Notes: a model not told the origin generated them from the letters alone. A DNA stretch of 64,000 nucleotides from Curvibacter lanceolatus ATCC 14669 (GCF_000381265.1 NZ_KB906260.1:62001-126000), one strand, 5' to 3'. Shown: positions 48,484 to 58,433, counted from the first letter of the stretch. A program made the numbers and translations.

Positions 48484-49752
48484 ATGACCACTGCCCAACG
48501 CGCCCCCGACACCCCGCTGCCAGGGCGCACCGCCCCGGCGCGCGCCTCACGCCGCTTCATCGCCCTGTACGGGCTGGCCACCTTCGGCTTCTGGATGGCC
48601 GTGATGACACCGGTCATCGTCACCATGGCCCTCAAGGTGAACCAGTTGGCCCCCGACAGCAAAGAGTCCACCCTGGCCTGGGTGCTGGGCATCGGCGCCT
48701 TCGTGGCCATGATCGCCAACCCCGTGGCCGGCCTGTTCAGCGACCGCACGCGCTCACGCTTCGGCATGCGCCGCCCCTGGCTGGTGGGTGGCTCCCTGCT
48801 CGGCCTGGCCGGCCTGGCCATCGTGGCCGTCAGCCCCACGGTGTGGGTGCTGATGCTGGGCTGGTCGCTGGCCCAACTGGCCTACAACGCTGTGCTGGCC
48901 GCCCTGATGGCCTTGATGCCCGACCAGATTCCCGAGTCTCAGCGCGGCGCCGTCGGCGGCCTGCTGGGCATGTGCATGCCCGCCGGCATCCTGGCCGGGG
49001 TGTATGTGGCCCAGGAAGCCGCCAGCCTGGCCCAGATGTTTCTGCTGCCTGCCGGCCTGTTCACCGTTTTCGTGCTGCTGCTGTGCGCCTGCATGCGCGA
49101 CCGCATGGCCCCCACGCAGGCCCCCGAGGCGATGAGCCTGGCGGGCTTTGCCCGTAGCTTCCTGATCAGCCCGAAGGGCGCCAGCGATTTTCTGTGGGCT
49201 TTTGTGAGCCGCTTCATGCTGCTGCTGGGCATCGCCACCCTGATGACCTACCAGGTGTTCTACATGCTCGACAAGCTGGGCGTCAGCACCGAGGCCGTGC
49301 CCGACATGATGTTCCGCTCCACCCTGGTGTCGTCCATCGCCATCGTGCTGTCCAGCCTGGCCAGCGGCTGGCTCAGCGACCGCAGCGGGCGGCGCAAGGC
49401 CTTTGTGCTGATGGCGGCGCTGGTCTATGCGGCCGGCCTGCTGGTCATCGGCCTGGCCCATGATTTCAACGGCCTGCTGCTGGGCGTGGGCGTGTGCGGC
49501 CTGGGCCAGGGCATGTATGTGGCCGTCGACCTGGCCCTGGTGACCGAGGTGCTGCCCAACCCCGACGAGGCCGCCAAAGACCTGGGCCTGTTCAACCTGG
49601 CCAGCGCCATGCCGCAATCCGTGGCCCCCATGATCGCGCCCCTGTTCCTGGCCCTGGGTGGCCCGCAGAACTACAGCTCGCTGTTCACCGCGGCGGCCGT
49701 CTTCGCCCTGCTGGGCGCCCTGGCCGTGCTGCCCATCCGCAAGGTGCGCTGA
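48484..49752 (+). CDS. MFS transporter
   Basis: A 422-residue twelve-helix transporter of the major facilitator superfamily. The loop motifs GLFSDRTRSRFGMRRPW and GWLSDRSGRRKAF are present after helices 2 and 8, and the sequence resembles the SLC45/GPH-like sugar group. It has no signal peptide. It lies 45 bases before the first of two GH3 genes, so it is probably the importer of the glycoside these enzymes split (inference from position). Confidence 0.85.
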   Translation: MTTAQRAPDTPLPGRTAPARASRRFIALYGLATFGFWMAVMTPVIVTMALKVNQLAPDSKESTLAWVLGIGAFVAMIANPVAGLFSDRTRSRFGMRRPWLVGGSLLGLAGLAIVAVSPTVWVLMLGWSLAQLAYNAVLAALMALMPDQIPESQRGAVGGLLGMCMPAGILAGVYVAQEAASLAQMFLLPAGLFTVFVLLLCACMRDRMAPTQAPEAMSLAGFARSFLISPKGASDFLWAFVSRFMLLLGIATLMTYQVFYMLDKLGVSTEAVPDMMFRSTLVSSIAIVLSSLASGWLSDRSGRRKAFVLMAALVYAAGLLVIGLAHDFNGLLLGVGVCGLGQGMYVAVDLALVTEVLPNPDEAAKDLGLFNLASAMPQSVAPMIAPLFLALGGPQNYSSLFTAAAVFALLGALAVLPIRKVR

Positions 49753-49797
49753 GCACGCGGCCCTCTTCAACAGAATCCTTCGACAGACCTCTCTCCC

Positions 49798-52554
49798 ATG
49801 AACTCCCTGCCTCCCCTGCATGCCGACTGGCGCCATCAACCCGGCCTGAGCGAACGCGTGGCCGACCTGCTGGCCCGCATGAGCCTGAGCGACAAGATCG
49901 AACTGGTCAGCGGCGACCTCAACTACAACTTCGGCTTCTACAGCGCGGCCGTGCCCGGCCCGGGCCTGCCCGAGCTGACCATGGCAGACGGCCCCTGCGG
50001 CGTGCGCATCAACAACGGTGCCGTGCATGGGGGTCGCGCCACCGCCCTGCCCGCGCCCATCGCCCTGGCCGCCAGCTGGAACACCGAGCTGGCCCAACAC
50101 TATGGCGACGTGCTGGGCCAGGAGGCCCGAGCCAGCGGCCACAACGTGATCCTGGCGCCCGCGGTGGACATCGCGCGCGTGCCGGTGGGCGGGCGCACCT
50201 TTGAGTCCTTTGGCGAAGACCCGCTGCTCAACGCCCGCATGGCGCTGGCCGAGATCCCGGCCATCCAGGCCCATGCCGTGGCGGCCTGCCTCAAGCACTA
50301 TGCCGTCAACAACCAGGAGCACGAGCGTGCCAGCGTGAACGCCGCGGTGGACGAAGCCACCCTGCGCGAGATCTACCTGCGCCCCTTCGAGGCCGTGGTG
50401 CGCCACAGTGCCGTGGCTTCGCTGATGGGCGCCTTCAACCGCGTCAACGGGGTGTTTGCCTGCGAGAACCATTGGCTGCTGGACCAGGTGCTGCGCCGTG
50501 AGTGGGGCTTTGCCGGCTGGGTGATGAGCGACTACGCCGCCACCCACAGCACCGTGCCCTCGGCCCTGGCGGGCCTGGACCAGGAACAGCCTTCGGGCCA
50601 GCACTACGGCGAGCGCCTGCAGCAGGCGGTGGAGCAAGGCCAGGTGCCCCTGGCCACCCTGGACGAGATGTGCCGCCGCATCCTGCGCACCGTGGTCGGC
50701 CTGCAGCTGATCGAACGCCCACCCGCCATCACCCCCTTGAACGACGAGGCCCACCGCAGCGTGGCCCAGGCCGTGGCCGAACAGGCGGTGGTGCTGCTGA
50801 AGAACGATGGTGATCTGCTGCCGGTGCGTCCTGAAGCCCTGCGCCGGGTGGTGGTGATCGGCCCCGATGTCGACAACGCCTGCGTGGCCGGCGGCGGCAG
50901 CAGCCGGGTGCAGCCGGTGCATGCCATGAGCCTGCTCGAGGGCCTGCGCCAGCGCCTGGGCCCCGACGTGCTGGTGCAGCACGCCGTGGGCAACGACCCC
51001 ATCTCGGCCGCCGACCTGCTGCCCGGCCCCGACTCCCTGCCCGGCGACTGCCTGCGCAGCGGCCCGGCGGCCGATGCAGCGCCCGGCCTGCACACCCGGT
51101 TCTGGAACAACCCGCACCTGGGTGGCGAGGCCTGCTTCGAATGCGTGATGCCTCAGGTGGCCTTGAACGGCGGTTTCTTCAACTTTCCGGGCTTTGATGC
51201 CAACTCCAGCCGCTACCCCAAGCTGCCCAACGAGCTGTCGGGCGCGATCTCGGCGCGCTTCACCGGCCGCCTGGTGGTGCCCGAAAGTGGCCGCTACGAG
51301 CTCAGCGCCACCTTGCTGGGCACGCTGCGCATCTGGCTCGACGGCGAGCTGGTGCTGGACGCCTTCCGCGCAGGCGGCGGCTCGGCCAGCGGGGCCGGTG
51401 CCTCGGGTGCGGCCTGGGGCGCCCATGCCGATGTGAAGCGCGCCGAGGACGGCAGCGACAGCCCGGTGGCGCCCGACTGGCCGGTGGCCCAGGCCCAGAT
51501 GAACCTGCGCGCCGACAACCTGCCCGAAGCCCGTGAACTGCCGCCCCAGCCCCTGGGCAGTGGCGGCGGCGAAGCCGGCCCGCCGCCCGAAACCGCGGGT
51601 GTGGCCCTGCAACTGCGGGCCGGTGCCCAGGGCCATGAGCTGTGCATCGAATACCTGGCCAATGCCCCCTCGCAAGGCTGGCTGACCGGTGCCCAGTTGC
51701 GCCTGGGCTGGCGCCCGCCCAGCGAGCGGCCCACGGCATCCATGCGCGAAGCCTGCGCCCTGGCCGAAGGCGCTGACCTGGTGGTGCTGGCCGTGCGCAG
51801 CTACGAAACCGAGCAGATGGACCGCCCCGACCTGCGCCTGCCCAACAACCAGGCCGCCCTGGTGCGTGCCGTGGCGGCTGCCAACCCGCGCACCGTGGTG
51901 ATCAACATGAGCGGTGGCCCGGTCGAGACCGAGAGCTGGGAGACCGGCGTGCCCGCCATCCTGCAGGCCTGGTACCTGGGGCAGGAGCAAGGCAGCGCCT
52001 TGGCACGCATCCTGGTGGGCGACGTCAACCCCTCGGGCAAACTGCCGCTGAGCTTTCCGCTCAGCGCCCATGGCCTGCTGCACAGCCGCGCCCAATACCC
52101 GGGCGAGGACGGCACGGTGCATTACAGCGAAGGCCTGCAGGTGGGCTACCGGGGCTTCGATGCACGCGCCCTGCCGGTGCGCTTTGCTTTCGGCCACGGT
52201 CTGTCCTACACCCGCTTCGAGTACAGCGAGCTGCAGGTGCACACCGATGCCGACGGGCTGGAGCTGAGCTTCACCGTGCGCAACAGCGGCGAGCGTGCCG
52301 GGCGCGAGGTGGCCCAGGTGTACCTCGGCCTGCCCGTGCCCGGCCAGCCACCGCACCGGCTGGTGGACTTTGTCTCGCTGCCGCTGGCCGCCGGTGAAAG
52401 CCGCCGCGTGCACCGCCGCATCAGCCGCAACGACCCGGGCCACCCGCTGAGTGTCTGGACCGAGAGCGGCTGGCAATGTGCCCGCGGCCCGTTGCGGGTG
52501 GCCGTTGGCAGCTCCTCACGCGACCTGCGCCTGAAGACCCAGGTGCTGTTCTGA
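49798..52554 (+). CDS. Family 3 glycoside hydrolase with PA14 domain
   Basis: A 918-residue GH3 enzyme (beta-glucosidase-like). The N-terminal TIM-barrel domain has KHYAVNNQEHERASV and the nucleophile Asp in GWVMSDYAATHS near residue 245. A PA14 domain is inserted (about 430-600), then the alpha/beta domain and a C-terminal fibronectin III-like domain. No signal peptide is seen, so it works in the cytoplasm on imported substrate. Fungal and bacterial BglB-type enzymes have the same PA14 insertion. It follows the MFS gene and precedes another GH3 gene. Confidence 0.9.
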   Translation: MNSLPPLHADWRHQPGLSERVADLLARMSLSDKIELVSGDLNYNFGFYSAAVPGPGLPELTMADGPCGVRINNGAVHGGRATALPAPIALAASWNTELAQHYGDVLGQEARASGHNVILAPAVDIARVPVGGRTFESFGEDPLLNARMALAEIPAIQAHAVAACLKHYAVNNQEHERASVNAAVDEATLREIYLRPFEAVVRHSAVASLMGAFNRVNGVFACENHWLLDQVLRREWGFAGWVMSDYAATHSTVPSALAGLDQEQPSGQHYGERLQQAVEQGQVPLATLDEMCRRILRTVVGLQLIERPPAITPLNDEAHRSVAQAVAEQAVVLLKNDGDLLPVRPEALRRVVVIGPDVDNACVAGGGSSRVQPVHAMSLLEGLRQRLGPDVLVQHAVGNDPISAADLLPGPDSLPGDCLRSGPAADAAPGLHTRFWNNPHLGGEACFECVMPQVALNGGFFNFPGFDANSSRYPKLPNELSGAISARFTGRLVVPESGRYELSATLLGTLRIWLDGELVLDAFRAGGGSASGAGASGAAWGAHADVKRAEDGSDSPVAPDWPVAQAQMNLRADNLPEARELPPQPLGSGGGEAGPPPETAGVALQLRAGAQGHELCIEYLANAPSQGWLTGAQLRLGWRPPSERPTASMREACALAEGADLVVLAVRSYETEQMDRPDLRLPNNQAALVRAVAAANPRTVVINMSGGPVETESWETGVPAILQAWYLGQEQGSALARILVGDVNPSGKLPLSFPLSAHGLLHSRAQYPGEDGTVHYSEGLQVGYRGFDARALPVRFAFGHGLSYTRFEYSELQVHTDADGLELSFTVRNSGERAGREVAQVYLGLPVPGQPPHRLVDFVSLPLAAGESRRVHRRISRNDPGHPLSVWTESGWQCARGPLRVAVGSSSRDLRLKTQVLF

Positions 52555-52701
52555 ATCGCCAAGTGAGGCATGGCGAGGCGGATCGAGAAGCCCCAGTCAG
52601 TTTCTGCAGGTTTCTCCAGGTCGCTTCATGCCTCTTGAGGCCCCATCGGGTCTCCCCTGGCCCAACGACACAGGCCGGCCATGCGCCGGCCCTTTTCCCT
52701 T

Positions 52702-54828
52702 ATGACCGAACACGACATCGAGCAACTGATTTCCCGCATGACCCTGGCTGAAAAGCTGGGCCAGATGACCCAGGTGCAGCCGCATGGCCGCGACCAGGAA
52801 GAAAGGGTGCGCCAAGGCGGCGCCGGCTCCCTGATCAATGTGGTGGGTGACGATGCCTACCACTACCAGTGGCTGGCGGTGGAACACTCTCGCCTGGGCA
52901 TCCCGCTGCTGCTGGGTCGCGACGTGATCCATGGCTTTCAGACCGTGTTTCCCATTCCCCTGGGCCAGGCTGCCGCCTTCGACCCCGAGCGCGTGCGCCA
53001 GGCCGCCGCCCACTCGGCGCGCGAAGCCGGCGCGGCCGGCGTGAACTGGACCTTCTCGCCCATGCTGGACGTGGCCCGCGACCCGCGCTGGGGGCGCATC
53101 GCCGAGAGCTTTGGCGAAGACCCGCTGCTGATCTCCCGCCTGGGCGTGGCCATGGTGCAGGGCTACCAGCAAGAGGGCGTGGCCGCCTGCGCCAAGCACT
53201 TTGTGGGCTATGGCGCAGCCGAGGGTGGGCGCGACTACAGCGCCACCGACCTGGCCCCGCGCGCCCTGCTGGACACCTACCTGCCCCCTTTCCTGGCAGC
53301 GCAACAGGCCGGCGTGATGACGGTGATGAGCGCCTTCAACGACCTGGACGGCGTGCCCGCCACCGGCCACGAAGACCTGATCCGCGGCACGCTGAAAAAC
53401 CGCTGGGGCTTTGACGGCCTGGTGGTCAGCGACTGGTGCTCGGTGACCGAGATGATCGCCCACGGCTTCTGCGAAGACGCCGCCGCCGCCGCGCGGGCGG
53501 GCGTCAGCGCCGGGGTGGACATGGAAATGGCCAGCACCAGCTACCTGGACCACATTGCCGGCCTGATCGAGCAAGGCCTGCTGGACATCGCCCTGGTCGA
53601 CGACGCGGTGCGCCGCATCCTGCGCATCAAGGCCCGGCTGGGCCTGTTCCAGCACCCCTATGGCGACCCGGGGCGCACCCAGCCGCAGCGGCCGGTCGCC
53701 ACCCAGCTGGCGCGCAGCCTGGCCCGCGACAGCTGCGTGCTACTGAAAAACGAACAAGGCCTGCCGCTGGGCGAACACGCACGGCGCGTGGCGGTGATCG
53801 GGCCCATGGCCGATGCCCCGGGCGAACAACTGGGCTGCTGGGTGTTTGATGGCGAGCGCCAGCACAGCCAGACCGTGTTCGCGGCCCTGCAGGAACGCCT
53901 GGGCGCCCAGCGTGTGGTGCACGCCCGCGGGCTGGAGCACTGCCGCAGCCACGACCTGGACGGGCTGGAGGCCGCCGTGGCCCTGGCGCGCAGTGCCGAG
54001 GTGGTGGTGCTGTGCCTGGGCGAGGACGCCGGCCTGAGCGGCGAAGCCCACTGCCGGGCCCACCTCGACCTGCCCGGCGCCCAACAGACCCTGCTGGAGG
54101 CGGTGGCCGCCACCGGTGTGCCTGTGGTGCTGGTGATCATGGCCGGCCGCCCCCTGGTGCTGGGCCCGGTGCTACCGCATGCCCAGGCCGTGCTGTACGC
54201 ATGGCACCCGGGCAGCCAGGGCGGCCCAGCCATCGTCGACCTGCTGTGCGGCGAATCCCCCAGCGGGCGCCTGCCCGTGAGCTTTCCACGCAGCGTGGGG
54301 CAGATCCCGATCTTCTACAACCACAAGAACACCGGCCGCCCGCCCCACCCCGATGCGCCCAGCATCCCCTCGGGCACCCCGCTGGACCCGAGCGGCTTCT
54401 TTGCCGCCTACCTCGACGAGGACCACCGGCCCCTGTTCCCCTTCGGCTTCGGCCTGGGCTACACCCGCTTCGAGTACCGCGACCTGCAACTGTCGGCCAG
54501 CCAGCTCACGCCGGGCGGCACCCTCTGCGCCTCGGTGCTGCTGAGCAACGCGGGCCACCGCAGCGCCACCGAAGTGGTGCAGCTCTATGTGCGCGACCTG
54601 GTCGGCTCGGTGACGCGCCCGGTGCGCGAGCTGAAAGACTTCCAGCGCATCAGCCTGCAGCCCGGTGAAAGCCAGCGCGTGAGCTTTGAGCTGCACACCG
54701 ACGCGCTGCGCTTTCACGACCGCCATCTACGCCAGGTCTGCGAGAGCGGTCGCTTCGAGCTGTGGATCGGGCCCGATTCGGCATCGGGGCCGAGCGCGGT
54801 GTTTGAGCTGATGGCCTCGCAGGCGTGA
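52702..54828 (+). CDS. Family 3 glycoside hydrolase (BglX-like)
   Basis: A 708-residue GH3 beta-glucosidase-like enzyme, smaller than its neighbour and lacking PA14. KHFVGYGAAEGGRDY binds substrate; the nucleophile Asp is in GLVVSDWCSVTEM. The C-terminal FnIII-like domain is VQLYVRDLVGSVTRPV. Start 52702 is preferred over 52681, where the frame adds seven residues; neither has a strong ribosome site. No signal peptide. Together with the first GH3 and the MFS carrier it forms an operon-like set. Confidence 0.9.
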   Translation: MTEHDIEQLISRMTLAEKLGQMTQVQPHGRDQEERVRQGGAGSLINVVGDDAYHYQWLAVEHSRLGIPLLLGRDVIHGFQTVFPIPLGQAAAFDPERVRQAAAHSAREAGAAGVNWTFSPMLDVARDPRWGRIAESFGEDPLLISRLGVAMVQGYQQEGVAACAKHFVGYGAAEGGRDYSATDLAPRALLDTYLPPFLAAQQAGVMTVMSAFNDLDGVPATGHEDLIRGTLKNRWGFDGLVVSDWCSVTEMIAHGFCEDAAAAARAGVSAGVDMEMASTSYLDHIAGLIEQGLLDIALVDDAVRRILRIKARLGLFQHPYGDPGRTQPQRPVATQLARSLARDSCVLLKNEQGLPLGEHARRVAVIGPMADAPGEQLGCWVFDGERQHSQTVFAALQERLGAQRVVHARGLEHCRSHDLDGLEAAVALARSAEVVVLCLGEDAGLSGEAHCRAHLDLPGAQQTLLEAVAATGVPVVLVIMAGRPLVLGPVLPHAQAVLYAWHPGSQGGPAIVDLLCGESPSGRLPVSFPRSVGQIPIFYNHKNTGRPPHPDAPSIPSGTPLDPSGFFAAYLDEDHRPLFPFGFGLGYTRFEYRDLQLSASQLTPGGTLCASVLLSNAGHRSATEVVQLYVRDLVGSVTRPVRELKDFQRISLQPGESQRVSFELHTDALRFHDRHLRQVCESGRFELWIGPDSASGPSAVFELMASQA

Positions 54829-54832
54829 GGCG

Positions 54833-55255
54833 TCAGAGCTTCAAGCGTCGCAAGGCTTCTGCGGCATCCACAATCGCAATCCCCTGGTAAGACCCCAGAG
54901 GAAGCAGATGCTGCTTGTCACCTGACACGATCAGGTCAGCGCGAGCCGCCAGCGCGGCAGCCAGCACCTGATCGTCGTCTGCATCCGCTGCAATGACGCG
55001 AGGCACCGCATGGGGAACCCCCCATTCTGTGCACTCCACATAGTCGCTCAACAGATCACGAGCCTGCAGACCGATTTGCGCCAGCCGCCTGGCTGCAAAG
55101 GGTCGCGCCAACACATCGGCCAATTCATCCAGAAGCGCCAGACTGCTGCAAATTTGCCAATCGGCATGCGTCCGGATACCTCCGAGCAATTGGTGCGGTG
55201 CGCCTTGCCAAAGCAAGGCGGAAATGACGATGTTGGTATCAAGGACGATACGCAC
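54833..55255 (-). CDS. PIN-domain toxin (VapC-like)
   Basis: A 140-residue PIN-domain nuclease of the type annotated as a putative toxin-antitoxin component. The first acidic residue is in RIVLDTNIVISALLW (D6), followed by a central DELADVLARP and the acidic ADADDDQVLAAA. Start is a GTG at 55255 with GAGG six bases before it; a TTG at 55270 is also possible. It overlaps the antitoxin gene by 17 bases and converges with the GH3 gene only five bases from its stop. Confidence 0.85.
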   Translation of the reverse strand: MRIVLDTNIVISALLWQGAPHQLLGGIRTHADWQICSSLALLDELADVLARPFAARRLAQIGLQARDLLSDYVECTEWGVPHAVPRVIAADADDDQVLAAALAARADLIVSGDKQHLLPLGSYQGIAIVDAAEALRRLKL

Positions 55256-55520
55256 CCGGTGCCTCGGCAACCTTCAAGGAAACGCCCTGTTCGATGCGCT
55301 GACGGCGAGCCGCTCGGACCTCGGCCTCGACTTCTTCTTCGGTGGGGGCTTGCACACCTGCCGCGGCCAGGGCGGGCGCGACGGCCAACAGCCGGTCCAG
55401 CGCAGCACGCTTTCTGGATTGAGACGCGAGAAACTCCACGAAGTCCCGGACTTCAAGCACCTGTTGGGGTGTCAGGGCCCGAATCTTGTCCAACAGATCG
55501 TCCTCTGCGCGGGTGTTCAT
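55239..55520 (-). CDS. Antitoxin of the PIN-domain module
   Basis: A 93-residue protein whose first part (DKIRALTPQQVLEVRDFVEFLASQ) is like the DUF2281 or small antitoxin families, followed by an acidic, charged tail (EEEVEAEVRAARRQR) of the sort that wraps a toxin. It precedes and overlaps the PIN gene. The ATG at 55520 has a purine-rich AAGGAGC upstream. Antitoxin role inferred from the overlap and fold. Confidence 0.75.
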   Translation of the reverse strand: MNTRAEDDLLDKIRALTPQQVLEVRDFVEFLASQSRKRAALDRLLAVAPALAAAGVQAPTEEEVEAEVRAARRQRIEQGVSLKVAEAPGAYRP

Positions 55521-55552
55521 GGCGTGTGCTCCTTGCAAATCACGCCTCCATG

Positions 55553-57226
55553 CTAGCGCAAGGGCCCCCAGGCGGCCATCGCCGCGCCCACCTCCACCGG
55601 GCTGCGGCCGGGCCAGGGCGCGCGGCCCAGCAGGGCCTGCACGCACGCCTGCTGCATGGCGGGCACGGGCGAGTAGGCGTTGATCCAGCAGCGGCAGCCC
55701 GAGGCGTCGGCCAGGTGGTAGGGGTTGCCAAAGGAGATCAGCAGGTGCGGCAGGGTGTGCCAGTGCCGCTCCATGGCGCGGGCGGTGTCGCCGTGCAGGC
55801 GCTTCCAGTCCAGGCGCAGGCTGCCGCGGCACATGCCGGCCTCGCGGGCCAGCACATAGATCAGCACGTCGTACAGGTCGGGGTCGACCAGGGTGTCGGG
55901 CCGGTAGCGTGTCACGGTAAAGCCTTCGGCCTGCAGCAGCTCGACCATGCGCAGGGCCGGCAAGGGCTGGCCGAAGGGGGTGTGGCGCTCGCCCTCTTCC
56001 ACCAGCAGGATGCGCCGGTGGCGCTGGGGCTGCAGGGGCAGCAGGCCATCCAGGTCGCGCACCCGGGTCAGGGCAGCGGCGGCGCATTCGCGCGCCCATT
56101 GCTGCTCCTGGGCCCGCTCGGCTTGATGCTCGACTTGCTGCTTGGTTTCTGCCTGCGGGACGCTGGCGCCGTGGCGCGGTCTTCGGACCAGGCCGAGCAC
56201 GCATTGCAGGGCCAGCACCCGCGCCAGCGCCTGGTTGACGCGGGCCCAAGTCAGCCGGCCCTCGGCCAGGGCGCGCTCCAGGTAGGCCACATCGAGCTCG
56301 GGCTGGCCTGAGAACAACAGCATGTCGCAGCCCGCGGCCACCGCCTGCGGCAAGGTCTGCCAGCGTGGCCCGCAGGCCGAAAACCCCGCCATCAGGGTGG
56401 CGTCGGACAAGACCAGCCCCTCAAAGCCCAGCTCACCCCGCAGCCACTCGGTGCTGAGCACCGGCGACAGGCTGGCCGGACGGCTCAGGCCCCCGTCCAA
56501 GGCCGGCAGCCCGATGTGGCCGCACAGCACGGTGCGCACGCCGGCGCCGATGGCGGTGCGCCACACCGGGGCATAGCGGGCCAGCCAGGCCTCACGCGAC
56601 AGGCTGTTGCAACTGGGCTCCAGGTGGTGGTCGCGCCAGTCCACGCCATCGCCGGGCCAATGCTTGGCGCTGGCGGCCAGCCCCTCCCCCTGCAGCCCTT
56701 GCACAAAGGCCCGCGAGAAGGCGGCCACCCGGGCCGGATCGGTGCCGAAGGAGCGGGTGTTGACCACCGGGTTGTGCGGGTTGAGGTCCAGATCGACCAC
56801 CGGCGACAGCACCCAGTTGACGCCGCAGCGCCGCGCCGCACGGGCCGCCGCCTGCCCCATGCGCCGGGCCCAGGCCACGCGCCCGGTGGCGGCTACGGCC
56901 ATGGCGTTCGGAAACCCCAGCCCGTCGGCGCCGGTGTGCTCGCCAAACTCGATGTCGGCCGCCACCAGCAGATCCGCCCGGCCCAGTTGCCGGGCCTGGG
57001 ACTGCAAGTGGCCCACCAAGCGGGCGCTGTGCGCATCCGGAGCGCCCGGCACGAACACCCCGCCCACGCCCTGCTCCACCCAGGACTGGTACCGCTCTGG
57101 CGTGCCATCGGCCAGGGCCAGCACCAGCAGGCGCCACAGGCGCTGACGCGGCGGCAGGGTTTGCAATTGCTGCGCCACCCAGGCGCGCTGCCAGGGCTTG
57201 AGGCGCAGCGGGCCTGACACTGGCAT
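55553..57226 (-). CDS. Family 3 glycoside hydrolase (NagZ-like)
   Basis: A 557-residue enzyme. Its N-terminal GH3 domain has KHWPGDGVDWRDHH, a variant of the NagZ KHFPGHG motif, and a nucleophile Asp in GLVLSDATLMAGF. Extra C-terminal residues after about 400 form an alpha/beta domain. It might remove beta-N-acetylhexosamine residues or glucose; the D in place of H in the NagZ motif makes the choice unclear. No signal peptide. It starts 13 bases after the AraC stop and so is co-transcribed with it. Confidence 0.85.
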   Translation of the reverse strand: MPVSGPLRLKPWQRAWVAQQLQTLPPRQRLWRLLVLALADGTPERYQSWVEQGVGGVFVPGAPDAHSARLVGHLQSQARQLGRADLLVAADIEFGEHTGADGLGFPNAMAVAATGRVAWARRMGQAAARAARRCGVNWVLSPVVDLDLNPHNPVVNTRSFGTDPARVAAFSRAFVQGLQGEGLAASAKHWPGDGVDWRDHHLEPSCNSLSREAWLARYAPVWRTAIGAGVRTVLCGHIGLPALDGGLSRPASLSPVLSTEWLRGELGFEGLVLSDATLMAGFSACGPRWQTLPQAVAAGCDMLLFSGQPELDVAYLERALAEGRLTWARVNQALARVLALQCVLGLVRRPRHGASVPQAETKQQVEHQAERAQEQQWARECAAAALTRVRDLDGLLPLQPQRHRRILLVEEGERHTPFGQPLPALRMVELLQAEGFTVTRYRPDTLVDPDLYDVLIYVLAREAGMCRGSLRLDWKRLHGDTARAMERHWHTLPHLLISFGNPYHLADASGCRCWINAYSPVPAMQQACVQALLGRAPWPGRSPVEVGAAMAAWGPLR

Positions 57227-57239
57227 GCCCGCCAGGGGG

Positions 57240-58274
57240 TCAGCAGTTCGTGGACGCGACATAGGGCTGCAGCAGGCGCATGGCGTCCAGCTCATTGGCC
57301 GCCCCGTAGGCGCTGCCGGGACGCCCGGGCGCCGCACGGTGGGCCAGGCGCCATTCACCCGGGGTGCAGCCCAGTGCCCGGCGGAAGGCCAGGTTGAAGG
57401 CCTTGGCATTCGGAAAGCCGCAGGCCAGGGCCACATCGAGCAAATTGCCGGTGATGGGCCGGCTCAGGGCATCCAGGGCACGGCGCAGCCGCACCAGGGT
57501 GATGAACTGGCCGAAGGTGTTGCCGGTCTCGGCCTTGAACAGGCGCGCCAGGTAGCCGCTGGACCAGCCCAGGGCCTGGGCCACCGCCCCGACCGAGATG
57601 GGCTCGGCCACGTGGTCTTGCACATACTGGCAGACCCGCTGCAGACGCCGCCCCAGGGCCTGTTCCTCCTCTGGCAGCAACATGGGATGGGCCTCGGGGC
57701 CCAGGGCCGAGGGCAGGCCCCGCAGCAGGCACGACACGATTTGCAACACTCCGGCCTCGAGTTCGAGCTTCCAGCCCGGGCGCTGCAGGCGTTGCTCCCA
57801 CATCATGGACGCCAGCAGACCCCGCAGGCGGTCGCGCAGGGGGCGCAGCGCGGGCTCGCTGTTGAGGCCCTCGATCTGAAAACGCCGACGCCGGAAATCC
57901 GGGTCATGCCGCGCACTGGCCGGGTCCAGTTGCAGGCACAGCACCAGGTTGGCGCCGCCCAGATCGTGGCTGGCATGGGGCTCGCCCGCGTGCACCAGGG
58001 CCAGCTCACCAGCACGCACCCGCTGCAGGCCGGCGGCGGTGTGCAGTTCCACCTCTCCGCTGAGCACCAGAAGGAGCTCAAAGGCTGAGTGCAGGTGCAA
58101 GCCCACATCGCGCACATCGTGAAAGAACAGGCGCAGGGGCAGTTCGGCCGCAAAGCCGATGCGCTCCACCTGCCAGCCCAGGGGCCGAGACACCACGGCA
58201 GAGGTGGCCACGGGGGCCGCTTCTGCGGGGCTGCTGTCGTCAAGTAAATATGCCGAATCGTTTTCCAAGGCCAT
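57240..58274 (-). CDS. AraC-family transcriptional regulator
   Basis: A 344-residue regulator. The N-terminal cupin-like sensor (about residues 35-150) contains HLHSAFELLLVLSGEVE. The C-terminal pair of helix-turn-helix motifs (about 225-325) has VAQALGWSSGYLARLFK and DVALACGFPNAKAFNLAFRR. GGAGAG precedes the ATG at 58274. It heads an operon with the third GH3 gene and is the likely regulator of the whole sugar locus (inference). Confidence 0.9.
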   Translation of the reverse strand: MALENDSAYLLDDSSPAEAAPVATSAVVSRPLGWQVERIGFAAELPLRLFFHDVRDVGLHLHSAFELLLVLSGEVELHTAAGLQRVRAGELALVHAGEPHASHDLGGANLVLCLQLDPASARHDPDFRRRRFQIEGLNSEPALRPLRDRLRGLLASMMWEQRLQRPGWKLELEAGVLQIVSCLLRGLPSALGPEAHPMLLPEEEQALGRRLQRVCQYVQDHVAEPISVGAVAQALGWSSGYLARLFKAETGNTFGQFITLVRLRRALDALSRPITGNLLDVALACGFPNAKAFNLAFRRALGCTPGEWRLAHRAAPGRPGSAYGAANELDAMRLLQPYVASTNC

Positions 58275-58433
58275 GGCTGCTCTCCAGTGCGTGTCACGCG
58301 ACGGATTGCTGTCTCAGGTCCGGCGTGGGAACGGCGCGGATTCTGGCCCTAAGGGCGGCGCTGGCTTGTCAGCGAACACCTCATATTGCTCCGATCGTCG
58401 CTAAAAACACACCGGCCAACGACTCCAGACGTG

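Noticed and set aside
48754-52476. A 1240-codon minus-strand frame opposite the MFS and GH3 genes
   Set aside because: Composition is His/Gln/Gly-rich like other antisense shadows, while the plus strand encodes well-conserved proteins.
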